From positions 12,322,303-12,386,302 of the forward strand of contig NC_087075.1 of NCBI RefSeq assembly GCF_026151205.1: a stretch of DNA of 64,000 nucleotides, given 5' to 3'. Under the pieces are notes generated by a model. The model made no database searches. It was given only the letters and a program-made list of their open reading frames with translations, and was not told where the DNA came from. The number at the start of each line of letters is the position of its first letter. Position 1 is the first letter of the stretch. Both the position numbers and the translations under genes were made by a program. The DNA is from Bolinopsis microptera (lineage: Eukaryota > Ctenophora > Tentaculata > Lobata > Bolinopsidae). This document shows, piece after piece, positions 42,560 through 53,645 of the stretch.

Positions 42560-45500
42560 CGCCTTTAAATTCATGGTTCAATTCATGGAAATACATTGTC
42601 TATCTGTCATTATTTGAATCTGCAGATAAAAGTACCCTCTATAAAAGTTCCCTCCCCTCAGATTTAACCCCGTCACGTGCACGTGCAACAAGAAGATAGG
42701 GCGCGACAAGACCAACCCGTTCAGCATCTCCTTCTTCGCGCTGTGTGTGGTGGTTCCTCTTATAACTGTTGTGGCTGCTGGATCAGCTATTGTCATTATC
42801 CTGTTGAGGAAACCTAAATTATCTGCTCAACTTCAAAGGTAAAAGCCGTTATAATCATTATTTATTAAAAATCATTATGAATTTATTATCACGATTAGTT
42901 AATTACTTATTTGAAGCTGTTGAGGCGTAACAACTGTTACTTTTACAACTGTATTCCAATTTCCAGTGTTCTATAACCATAACATTAACAATTGTAACCA
43001 TAACAACTGTAACGCTAACAACTGTAACGCTAACAACTGTAACGCTAACAACTGTAACGCTAACAACTGTAACGCTAACAACTGTAACGCTAACAACTGT
43101 AACTCTCACAGGATAAGGGAAGCATGCGTTACGACTCTGCTAATTGTTGGAGCGTACTTCGCTTGTGTTCTGCCCTACACAATAGCTTTTATAATTTGGA
43201 ACAAACGACACAAATCTAAAGAGAGTTTGATGCATGAATCTTGGCCCATGTATTGTAAGTTTGATTTCTCTGTTTTAGTCCTGATTAATTCAGGATTTAT
43301 ATACATTTTTTTAAGGGCCCATGCTTGTGCAGGAGCTGCATTTGCACTCAATATCTGTGTTTTGGTGACCCTCAGGTCCTTTGGTTACATACATTTTGTC
43401 CGAGACAATTTCAACTTTGACAATCCATGCTTAGAGGACAATATTATATTTAACTAATTCATTGTGTAAACTTGTATGTAATTGACTGATTTGAAAGATT
43501 TCAATAAAAAAATACAGATTCAGATAACCTTTTAGTGAGATTCATGTTGCTTCAATGTTGTTATTCAGTATCGTAAACGTGTTCGGGCCCCATTTCCACC
43601 TTGAAATAACCTGCATATTCCCCGGTTATCCCTCCGGTTTTAACCTTGTAACCTCCCCAGGTTTGATAATAACGTTCTGTAACTCTCTACTCAACCCTAT
43701 CATATACCTCTCTAGATCCGGCCGCATGAGAAAAGAGGTGAGCTTATAGCATTCTTGTTTATTACACTGTTATGAAACAGTCGTACAAATCAAATAATTG
43801 AGACTATTTCTCCTGATAATATCAAGGCATCTGGATTACTGTTTCAGTGAAGTTTTTCAAATTTCTGGCTTCCTTTTTAACACTAAAACAAAATGCACTA
43901 CGGAAGAGATGAGAAGTACGAATGCGTCGAACTTTTCAATTTACTCGTATCGTACGTACTTTTCAATTCTACTGAAAAGTTCTCCTTCTAGAAATCGATG
44001 GAAGAGTTCTAAATCGCATGTTACGGACTAATATTGAGCGTTTTCAAAAACTTGCGTTTCTATATATTCCAATCGTCGATTAACTTAAAGTTTTACTTTA
44101 AGAGAAACAAGCTGTTTAAATAAGTAAATTGTCTAGTAATTTTTTAGAATTTTTGTTTTACTTTTAAATGCTTGCCTGACCTAAGAATTGTGTGTTTAAT
44201 TTGTTCGCGAACGGTATATTTTCTCTAACATCGGCAAACAATTACATTTTACAACGGCCCCGATGATAATAATTCAAAAACAAAAAAATTCTATCTGTAT
44301 CGTACGTCGTATGAGTCGAACTTTTCAAAGTTGCGTACAAGTACGTACTTTTCCCCCTAAACGAGTCCGTACTTCTCATCTTAGATCATGAAACTAAACT
44401 GTGACGTTTTAGTGCATGTGCGATCTGTTGTCACCTCATTACCTCATTATCTTCACATTTTACACGTCATATCACTTTGAAAACCCTCAGAAAAGGTTAA
44501 TTTATAACATAGCCAAGGGGTCTGCCTTGATCTTGAACAGTGTTCAAAGGTTTTCCTGAAAATCATCGGTTGTAAAATGAGACCTGTGGAATGTATTATT
44601 GTAATTCTGATGTTTGACTAGGTCACTAAATGAGCAACAGTTCATTGTTCATTGTTCATGCTAGTAGAGCTTACCATTCACCTGTTCAAATCAGCGACAT
44701 ATATGTATAATGTATCATGTATAATGTATCATGTATCATGTATCATGATTAATAGGTTCACAATCAATCAGTATCGATTAGTCAATTAGTCCTTTTTGTT
44801 CGGGGTTTCCAAAATTATTTTCTCACCAGTTAGCGCTGTATTGTGGTTCAAGATTTCGAAAATCACTGAACAATTGTAGTCGATTGGGAGGCTGTAAAAA
44901 GTAAGACTTTGTTATCACCTAAATGTTCGCATGGCATTCATCTGCTAATTGTCTAATTAGCTAATTGTAATAATTAGCTAATTGTCTTAACTGGCTAATT
45001 GTCCTAATTGCTCCGTTATATGTTCCAAGCTAATCGGAATATCGCATGATCCACTTAAAACAACCTTTATATTTACAATTAACTTTACCTGATAATAGGG
45101 TTTTAAGATTTTTTCTCAATAGTTTTATTAAGGATTATAAGCAGATTCCTGGAACACGACAATAATCTTACAATAATTGTGCTTATTCTGAATTCTGAAT
45201 TCACATAAAACAATGATCATATATCTATGACTTACTTTAGTTATTGTTTCTAAATTTATTAGATACTTTGAGATGTTTTGCAGATTCAATCGGTCTGTTT
45301 CATTTAAGGATAGAACAGATGTTCTTCAGCAATTCGCAATACGCTTTCTTGCATGATTACCAATATAATTAAAGAAATAAAACGAACATTTTCTCTCAAA
45401 GAAAGTTTTGTCTGATCAACAACAAATCATAAATTCCATGCAATCATCTCTCCTCGTTTTAGTTTAAAACCCAAATTATTCTGTCACTAGACACATAATA

Positions 45501-45720
45501 AATTATAAATATACATTTTGAAATACCAAATCTTTATTACCATTCAATTTAAAATATATTTGATCTGCTGTTAATGAAAAAATCAATTAACAAATTAATT
45601 AACAATTTGCTGTTTCAGGTAAAAGCTGTGATGCGTCAAACGTCCTCTATTCTCACCAACATGTCCTCCAGACGGAGTAGAGAGGGAGAGCAACACTCCA
45701 GATCTCCCAGATTATCATAA
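40178..45720 (+). CDS. Rhodopsin-family (class A) GPCR, 8 exons
   Basis: Coding exons: 40178-40308, 41648-41795, 42072-42169, 42379-42516, 42662-42838, 43112-43249 or 43254, 43569-43737, 45619-45720. The start MLNQNSNLSYE is extracellular, followed by TM1 (LYIGMMCLVLAIFIVMR). Exon 2 gives TM2 with FWLAVNDMLVG, exon 3 TM3 ending LTVDR, joined to FIAVKFP in exon 4 (a DRF in the DRY position). Exon 6 gives TM6 with CVLPYTIAFII, exon 7 TM7 with NSLLNPIIY (NPxxY), exon 8 a Ser/Arg-rich tail. With the weak donor at 43250 (AT|GTATTG) the total is 1101 bases, 366 aa, in frame. The much stronger GTAAGT at 43255 leaves exon 7 out of frame. Ligand unknown; no subfamily assigned. Confidence 0.85.
40742..41017. 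repeat. CRE/E-box array 3 (27-bp period, 10-11 units)
   Basis: Ten units of CATTCCCTCTCTCATCACGT followed by GACGTCA, plus a degenerate eleventh (CACGTAGTCA). Most contain CACGTGACGTCA; some have TACGTG. It lies in intron 1 of the GPCR. The palindromic core and a period that is a multiple of three keep frames open on both strands, giving false ORFs. Confidence 0.95.
42519..42560. repeat. Hexamer array (TTTCAC) at an intron start
   Basis: Six to seven TTTCAC units begin only three bases after the exon 4 donor (GTAC) of the GPCR and occupy much of the 145-bp intron. Confidence 0.9.
42990..43110. repeat. 15-bp array (AACAACTGTAACGCT) abutting an acceptor
   Basis: About eight units end directly at the GPCR exon 6 acceptor (TCTCACAG, exon start 43112), replacing the usual pyrimidine-rich tract almost up to the AG. 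The word ACTGTAAC is shared with arrays at 49505-49577 and 49984-50118 and with units of array 2. Confidence 0.92.
43907..44381. mobile_element. MITE-like inverted-repeat element in GPCR intron 7
   Basis: Ends AGATGAGAAGTACG and its exact reverse complement (44368-44381). Inner words CGTCGAACTTTTCAA and GTATCGTACGTACTTTTC recur in changed order within both halves. About 475 bp, no ORF. A target duplication was not clear. Confidence 0.6.
44400..45618. other. GPCR intron 7, remainder
   Basis: AT-rich. Short runs of ATGTATCATGTATAATGT (about 44700-44750) and GCTAATTGTC (about 44940-45010). Nothing else seen. Confidence 0.4.
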
Positions 45721-48700
45721 TTAATTGGCTAATTGATTAATTGAAATAACACTTGGATTCAAACATTATACGATTATACCGTAAACACTAAACACTCCTA
45801 TCACAGATCTGTAGTTTCAAGGTTAACTATAGCTAGTATATAGGTTAACCCAAGTTAATCGTGATTGATCATCAACGCGGGTGCTTTGTCCCATATTTAT
45901 TCATGGTGATCACTTTTTTCCCCCTCTAGAACAGATAATTAATTAGTTTTACCTTCAATAATTTAATTATTTGGGTACACCGGGAATGTTTATGCATTAC
46001 ATACCGTCACATTTACGCTGAGTGACGTCCTGTTCGGGTATTATTTGTGCACGACGGAATTGGTATAATTGTTTACATCTCATTTTTAGTAAATTATTCT
46101 GTTGAATTAACTGCAATGCTGTTCTGTGATATTCTGAATTGTTTTAGTTGTGAAATTCAAGGTTTAATTTCTATCGGCATCTACAGAGGCTCAATAACAC
46201 GCGAGTACAATACAATTTCTACAATAGCTTCTACAATAGCTTACGCTTCAATTTGATATGAAACTCTAGACCTACATTACATAAACCTGCCTCAAAAGAA
46301 CGGAAAAGCTACAATCCTTTACCAGATGAGAACTACAACGGTTATGTAACATTAACAAGGGTTAATATGTCACATAATATTAATAACATAAAATGTTAAA
46401 CTTCTAGTCTGCCTAACAAGCTTCGCTTATATACCTCAAACGTGTGATGTGCGATCGTTTATTTATAACCCTGATAAGTGCCGTTTAACTAGGTATGATA
46501 ATTCTGTCGGGTGATGAAAAAGCCTTGGAAATTTTCACAAAAGTCCTTTAAAATTTTATCTAACTGCATCATTAGTAATTGGATTCCGGTAAACTTCTTT
46601 CCGAACACAGTGCATATTCGAGACTTCTCTTCGTATTAATAACATGTAAATATTTAATATACAACATAGTGCACTGTTTATAGTATATTAATAGTATATT
46701 CATACTATGTTCCCAAGGAAATGCTTGATTTCTAACAGGTCATTTTCTCAAAATGGCACTGAGATTGTACTTGTAGTATTTCAAATGTACATCATCAAAA
46801 TTCCAATCTACATCAAATGTTTTAATCTCATGGAAACCGTGAACAGGGAGACCAGTGTATCGTGTTTTGTGTTATTAACTGTTAACTGTTAAGGTATGGT
46901 GAGGTAGCAGAGCGGGGGGTATTGTTCTTCGCCTTCAGATTGAATTGTTGCAAGTGTTGCTCTAAATTCTTGAATGTTCAGTTAATTACTGGTGAATGTT
47001 TGTCGATATCATCATTGTTTATCGATTTATAGTCTACATCACCATTTGGTACCGTAAATTGTACACCTTATATAATTATATAGAATTAGACAGATACTTT
47101 CGTTAAGATACGCGTTATTCTAGATTAAGAGTTTAGTGTTTAGCTTATTAAGAGTAAGATGCGTGAGTCTGTACCTAATGTGCAATGTCATGCATTATTT
47201 ATGTAAAACGGTAAAGGATATAGAAATTTCAGCAATGACAATGTTGGCAATGGTCAAACTTTCCTAATTTTCATAAAATATGTTAAACGCTTCTTTGATT
47301 CGAACATTTCGAGCGCGATTTATACAAAGGATCTCAGCTTGCCTACAAATAGCAATACATGACTAAGCTTAAATATCTGTTCACAATTATACAAGTTTCC
47401 ATTTTTTACTTGAAAAACCGTGATTCATACAAAGGATCTCCTCCGTTCAGCTTGCCTAAAGTTCGCAATAAATTACCAATGACTACGATGTGTTCACAAT
47501 GCAAACCATGCATAAGTTTCCATTTTCTTGTACTTAATGCCGAACTTACATATTTTTGACGTGATACAAGTGGTTTATACGATGATTGTTTGTTTATACA
47601 CATTTACACTGTGTATTTTCCAAAAATGTGTTATTATTAACATTCACCGAAACTTACTTGCATCGATTTTAACCTGAATTTATTGCAGTTATGTCAACTG
47701 GACACTTTTAAGTTTTAATGCATCACATGGTCATGAACAATGAATACATTCATTATATTTATACACAAACATTTTTGTAATTGTATTTGTGTTCGCAGAT
47801 ACTTTGAAATTTTTAACTTTGTTAAAATTATATACCTTACTCGGGATTATTACGACGGGTTTATTAACGACCGGTTAAAATTATATGGTTCGGGAAAAAT
47901 ATGGCGAAATTGCTCAAAACCCACCACATTTTCCCGGTCGCCATTTTACCGGTGTCCAACCTTTCAATTTTAGATTCAAAAATTTTGTCTCAGATGTAAA
48001 TTTCCTCATTAGAGATAAGCAAGTTTAGAAATTTTCGCATTGCTAAAACTTGTGAAACAAGTCGAATTATCAATAATTGTTGAAAGTAGACAGAAATAAT
48101 GACTCGTGGTTAATTAAACTAGATGGAAAAATAATTTTAAACATTAGAAGCGTAACAACCAGATCGATATTAAGATAAAGGGAGAGCTGTTTAGTCTTCC
48201 AATAAGTTGTACTTTGAGTCCTATTTCATTATGTAGAGATAGTCAATACCTAAGAAATTAAGAATTGGCCTATTTAAATCAACTTTGACAATAAGGATAT
48301 ATGACAAGACTTGGGAAAAAAATGGAATTTTTTGCAATTTTAGCCAAATGAAGTCAAAAAACCTACAACAAGTGTCCCAATAGTCTTCTTTAGTGAATAT
48401 AAGGCAACGATTAAAATATGAGCACCCATACCCCTTGGGAACCCTAAAAGCTGAGACGGCGGGTTTATTAACGACCGGTGAAAATGTGGTTCGGGAAAAA
48501 ATGGCGAAATTACCCTAAACCCGCCACTTTATCCCGGTCATAATAATCCCGAGTAAGGTAACTGTTAGTAACATGACAGTGTTGGCAAATAATCAGCACG
48601 TTCTTTAAAATTAATGTATGAAATATCATAACAATTACCAAGCAATTTAGAAGAATAAATTGTTCTTGCAGCTGATAAATTGTAATATGTAGGTATAAAC

Positions 48701-49410
48701 GTTCACCTGCAAAGTGCAAAGCACCAACAGTTCCTGAGCATTCAAATAGCCTTTAACTAGAAGTTACCGTAATACTGGCTCATTGTCATATTTTATCTTA
48801 TTTCTAGCCAGAATTTCTCATAGTTTTATAGTTTTCAATAAGATCCAGTAAAGAAGATTCAATAAGTAATTAACGAGTAACGACCGCGACACTCAAAATC
48901 ATTGTTTACTGATGAAAAAACATCTTTAAGGAGAAAGTGAAATTCAATGATCAGATGCAATCGATTAAATAAACTGATTCTTGATTTCACTTGCCGAGCT
49001 GTCGGGTAACAGGAAATACAGATCTAAATTGCACAAATTGGCATCTTTAACCTTTTAACGTACATGATCTACAAGTTAGAAAACGATAAAGACTGCGAGC
49101 AGAAGTTGGTGCAAAATAATAATTGACAATGGAACAAATAAATTATCCCGCATATGTCGTACTAAATACTCTTTTCTTGCGATCATGTTATTTCTAAGCA
49201 GGATTTCCGTGACCGAGAAGATCGTCACTCATGACCTGTTGTTAGTGCAATTCGTACTCACATTCTTCTCATATTTGTATTCTTTTCTTTGAATTCCATG
49301 TTTTAATTAATACTTACTCAGTCGCCAAAAGACATGTGATTTCTGCACTGTGCAGCAGAGAAGAACAAGAAAAACCCTCGACACTTGGATCAGCAGAAAC
49401 CACAGGAAAA
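45721..49410. other. Intergenic region with a mariner-like element
   Basis: Contains a diverged tandem duplication (about 47320-47425 and 47427-47535, shared words ATACAAAGGATCTC and AGCTTGCCTA) and the TIR element at 47835-48558. Small open frames look like chance. Confidence 0.45.
47835..48558. mobile_element. TA-flanked TIR element A with duplicated internal module
   Basis: 18-bp terminal inverted repeats, CCTTACTCGGGATTATTA (left) and its reverse complement (48541-48558), are flanked by TA on both sides, the Tc1/mariner target. Just inside each end lies a direct-orientation module: GGGTTTATTAACGACCGGT, then GGTTCGGGAAAAA.ATGGCG, AAATT and AAACCC(A/G)CCAC. These start at about 47856 and 48460. 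The spacer between them codes for nothing. The same layout and related module words occur in element B (58018-58544). Confidence 0.82.
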
Positions 49411-52400
49411 ATGGGGGAAGAAAACAGCTTTTCTTTCTCCAGCTTTGCAAGCAAGATAAAGAATACAGGGAGCATGATCGGGGATGCCACTTCAAGGTAG
49501 GTTTGCTGTAACACTGTAACACTGTAACACTCTAACACTCTAACACTCTAACACTCTAACACTCTAACACTGTAACAGACTAATATTTGACCAATGTTGA
49601 GTGTTCACTGTTCATATTGTTTAGGATTCGAAAGCTATTCTGTTCATCAATATTCTCATTAATCAGAACGTCTGTTATCATTATCATGATTATTCTAATG
49701 CATCTTGTTTGCTTGAGTTTTGTTGTTGAACACTGCACATGTGTTATAAAAACCGGTCTATGAGCCTGGAGAAGCTTATACCCAACAAGTTAAACTCTGT
49801 GTGTGCCCTCTCTCTCTATGTAATTTGTGACGTTTTATAATTTATTTACTAATATTTTACTTATATAGAAACAGTGAAAATGTATGTGGATCACACCAAG
49901 CAAGAATGAGCCAATTCCAAGCCATCAATTGGTCGTAAGACTGTAAAGCAGAAAAATAGAAATGCAACAAATTATCGACAAATAACTGTAACTTAATACC
50001 TGTAACTTAATAACTGTAACTTAATAACTGTAACTTAATAACTGTAACTAAATAACTGTAACTTAATAACTGTAACTTAATAACTATAACTTAATAATTG
50101 TAACTTAATAACTGTAACCCATCAGAATCACTATCTTACTATGTCTATGCTAATGCAGCTATACTTATTTAATTGTCTAACAATAAAGTAATGTCTGAAG
50201 TTTAATTTTCTGAATGTACTGTCCTATGGTCCACCGTCAACTGTCAATATCACATAATCAGCGATAATCAGTGCCTTATCAGTGCTAATTAGTTCTATTT
50301 GGTGCCGAACTTCTGTTTTTGTGTCGCTAAAATCCACATATTTTGCAACTTGGTGGCTACAATCTAGCACTTCTAACACTGTATAGCGATTGTGTTTTAT
50401 ACTGCTTTATGCCGGTAAGTATTTGCTTAAAGTTAAACAATTATACGTATTAGATCAGACTTGTTGAGTTGTTTTTGCCTAAACAGTTGTTCAACATCAA
50501 AATACCTTGCGTCTAAGTTAGAGGGTCCTGTATAGTGGGGCGAGTAATGAGCAGTATTAGAGGGGCATGCAGTAGGACAACTTACTTAGAGTCAACTTTT
50601 AGAGCAATTTATTCTTCTCACTCCGCAAAACCAAAGACGAGGCCATGTACACTTTTTAACCAGTATGTGCTTTCAACCAAATGTGTTGTTCTTGACGCCT
50701 TGGAGGATTTGGTAATTGATTAATCGTTATAAAATTGCACGCAGCCGAGAAAAATGCCTTGTCAGTTTGTTTGTTGTTGTGAATACTTCGTTTGTCGGAT
50801 CGAATAAAGTAAGTGCAATTTCCCGGGAAGTGCTCGTCTGTAGAGAAATACCGCGGTCGTAAAGTTGTATCGGAACATTTCATATGTGAATTTTTTTAAT
50901 AAATCTCCATCGCATCAGCAATCTTATTGTTTTCTACTAATGAGCAAACATCCTGTTAATGAATTTGTACCGATCAGAAAACATTCGCGTTTCAATTAAA
51001 AATGTACGATTCATTGAATTGACATTTGCATCACCATTCTAATATGAACGAAGTTCAATGAAAGCACGTTCTTATTCCTTATCGTTATACTATTACTGTC
51101 TGCAAATTGCTACCAATTCTATATTTCAGGCTTGGAGTTGGTAACATGAACACCCTGACCTCCAACATGAACAGCCTGAAATCTAACATGAACATTGGTA
51201 ACCTCACTTCCAACATGAACAACCTCACTTCCAACATGAACATTGGTAACCTAACTTCCAACATGAACAACCTCACCTCCAACATGAACATGGGTAACCT
51301 CACATCGAACCTGACGAACATGCAGCAGAAGGTGCAAGATATGGCCTCTCTTGAAAATCTAGAGGCGATGAGCAAGGCAGGATTTGATGGTCTTCAGGCA
51401 GGAGTAGGGGGACTGGAGGCGATGAGCAAGGTAGGACTGGACGGACTTCAAGCAGGAGTAGGGGGACTCGAAGCAATGAGCAAATCTGTTCTGGACACTA
51501 TTGGTAGGAGCATTTCAGAAAGTTTATGATCATCGGTGATACTGCATATTTAATGTTAACTTGTAACCTAATCTTTCTACTGCTACTAAATATATTAAGC
51601 ACTATCCAAGAAGCCTGAAATAATTATGCGTGGACTGGTCGGGTTTCTTGGTATATAATTATTTATTTGTAACCAGGATCTATATTCTATAAGTATATTC
51701 TAAACAGTATCCCGCTTTTGTCATAACAGCATGACAAATAAACATTATATTTAATCAGAATCAAATCGGAAAAGGATCACGAACGTGGACGAACTGAAAG
51801 CGAAGGGAAACTATCAGCTAGTTGGCACGATCAAGACTATTGAGTACCAGTTACTTATGTTTGTGTTATACTTTGTCCTCGCAATCTTTATCAAATGGTA
51901 AATTCCAAGCCTAACGTTAGAGAATTGCTGTTTATTCTGGCCATACGGTCGCTGATTAATCTGTAGACAAATGTCATGTGAGGAAAATATGTATGCAATA
52001 ACTATATTGACCATGGCGATTGGTTTCAGGTATTTGATAGAAGGAGTAGAAAAGTCTATAAACTTGATTAAGGACTCCCAAAAGTTTCTCGACGATCCAG
52101 AATTCGAGAAGAATCTCAGAAAGGTAAAAAGCCGAATTTGATATCAAAATCAGATAATCAGTAACATCTTCCGGACATTTTGAAATATTAACCAGGGAAC
52201 TATTGCAGTACAGTGATCAGATTACTGATCTGAATCAGTTAAAACAAGGGATGGATGGGTTGACTAGTGGAATAGCACAGTCGATACAAGACGGAGCGAA
52301 GATAGTGCAGGATGGTGCTACCAACCTACGAGATAGGTATACTACATACACTGATACGGACTTAATTTGAACGGACATTAAAATGAACGCTGGGGCCTCT

Positions 52401-52722
52401 AGCGTCCAACTAATGTCCGTTCAAATAAAGTCCGATAATATATTGAATTTTGGACACTGGACCTAGTTCATAATTAGAAGAAATAGTGTTCACCTCCAGT
52501 CTCATGCTATGCCAAGCCGGTTTGTCGTGTTACTGGCAGGTGATTTTATAATGTGACCCTTAAAACCTGCATTTCAGCGCTGCACAAAGAATACAAGACG
52601 GAGCTAAGATAGTTACAGACAGTGCCAGTATGATAAAAAATAACATAGATCTCGACAAGTTGAACTTGCTCAAAGGCGAGGAAAAGAGAGTAAAACCAAA
52701 TGAGGGGAAGGACGAGATATAG
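49411..52722 (+). CDS. Repeat-rich single-pass membrane protein, 6 exons
   Basis: Exons 49411-49496, 51130-51503, 51759-51897, 52030-52123, 52209-52336, 52578-52722 join in phase to 321 residues. The start MGEENSFSFSSFASKIKNTG is followed by an Asn/Met/Leu repeat (NMNNLTSNMNIGNLTS, about residues 34-80). Next come three near-copies of GLEAMSKVGLDGLQAGVG (about 92-145), likely amphipathic helices. A hydrophobic stretch YQLLMFVLYFVLAIFIKW (about 182-199) is the one membrane span. The C-terminal half repeats IQDGAKIVQDGA and IQDGAKIVTDSA and ends in a charged tail. AATAAA at 52733-52738 supports the end. The exon 5 acceptor is placed at ATTGCAG because the upstream AG would shift the frame. No family recognised; the amphipathic repeats suggest membrane-surface binding, which is inference. 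Confidence 0.65.
49505..49577. repeat. 9-bp array (ACACTGTAA / ACACTCTAA)
   Basis: About eight units starting seven bases after the exon 1 donor of the 49411-52722 gene. The first units have ACTGTAAC and the later ones ACTCTAAC. Confidence 0.9.
49984..50118. repeat. 14-bp array (TAACTGTAACTTAA)
   Basis: About nine units in intron 1 of the 49411-52722 gene. They share the ACTGTAAC word with the arrays at 42990 and 49505. Confidence 0.92.
50119..51129. other. Intron 1 remainder, no gene seen
   Basis: The non-repetitive part of the first intron. Short open frames at 50535-50883 on both strands have no protein-like features. Confidence 0.4.
52357..52434. mobile_element. Tiny palindromic MITE in intron 5
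   Basis: CGGACTTAATTTGAACGGAC is mirrored at 52411-52434 with two mismatches (CGGACTTTATTTGAACGGAC), leaving a loop of about 26 bases. Total 78 bp. Confidence 0.75.
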
Positions 52723-52738
52723 CCAAAGAGAAAATAAA

Positions 52739-53645
52739 TTACATTCAGACTTGTTGAACTTGAAACATAATCATGGCGTATAACTGTGAAGTTGAGCTTT
52801 ACTTCACAAAGACACGGAATCATTATTACTGACTGAAATTTATAAAGTTGTGAAGATAGATAAGAAGTTAATTTCGACCAATTTCATTTTATTGCTGGCT
52901 CAATCTTGTTTTTAGAAAGTCAGTATAAAGATGAAAGTGGTATAAAGGAATATATTTTTCTCGGTGATCGGCATTCGGCCTTTAAGAACCCCTCAAATAT
53001 AAGGCTCTCACAGCTCACTGATCTGTAAGATAGAGTTCACTATACATCATAATTTTGTGCACCTCAAAAAATGTAACAGCTTTTTTGTTACTGGGGGGCG
53101 CTGATCATATCAGCCTGTCAGCGTCATTCCGCCTAATCTCTATGATTATGAACATAAATTAAAATATAATAGCCTGGAGTCCCCAGGTAACTTTGTTGTT
53201 CTTCTCTGTTTTAGAAGCTCAATTAATATATTCTGTGGACTATAAGTGAACATTAATAACCGACTGTAGATTTATTAGCAACCACTATAAGTATAATTAC
53301 TGTTTCTATAAGTGTATTAAATTTACTTGCCAATCAATTGAACAATTGGAGATCAGAGAAGATTAGAGGATTTGATAGAGAACACGAGTAGTTTTACAAA
53401 ATAAATATAGGTATAAGCAATTAGGTACTCCACGCCAGAACACAGAAAATGGACAAAATCTGACAAATTCATGAGATTATAACCTGCACTCCTAGCTGTG
53501 AGTCCTGCAGCAGTTATCAATTTTACGAACAATTTATGACTTCCATATAGTTATACTCATGTAGAATCTTTAAGATCAGTCCCTTCACAGCAATTAGTTA
53601 GCATTTCTTGATATTGTTTTCGGTGTTGCTGTGTTCATCATAGAC
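52739..53645. other. Intergenic between convergent genes, with SINE-like copy
   Basis: Separates the 3' ends of the repeat-rich membrane protein gene and the intronless GPCR. It contains SINE-like copy 3 (53090-53196). Confidence 0.45.
53090..53196 (+). repeat. SINE-like repeat copy 3, donor-like end
   Basis: TTACTGGGGGGCGCTGATCA, CAGCCTGTCAGCGTCATTCC, GCCTAATCTCTATGATTATG and AATAGCCTGGAGTCCCCAGG followed by TAAC, in the same order as copies 1 and 2. Confidence 0.7.

Noticed and set aside
42966-43457. 163-codon frame starting in the 15-bp array
   Set aside because: The first 45 codons translate the intronic array. The real part is GPCR exon 6, and the tail is intron readthrough.
43907-44381. 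Second GPCR or coding exon in intron 7
   Set aside because: The segment is an inverted-repeat element without domain-like reading frames.
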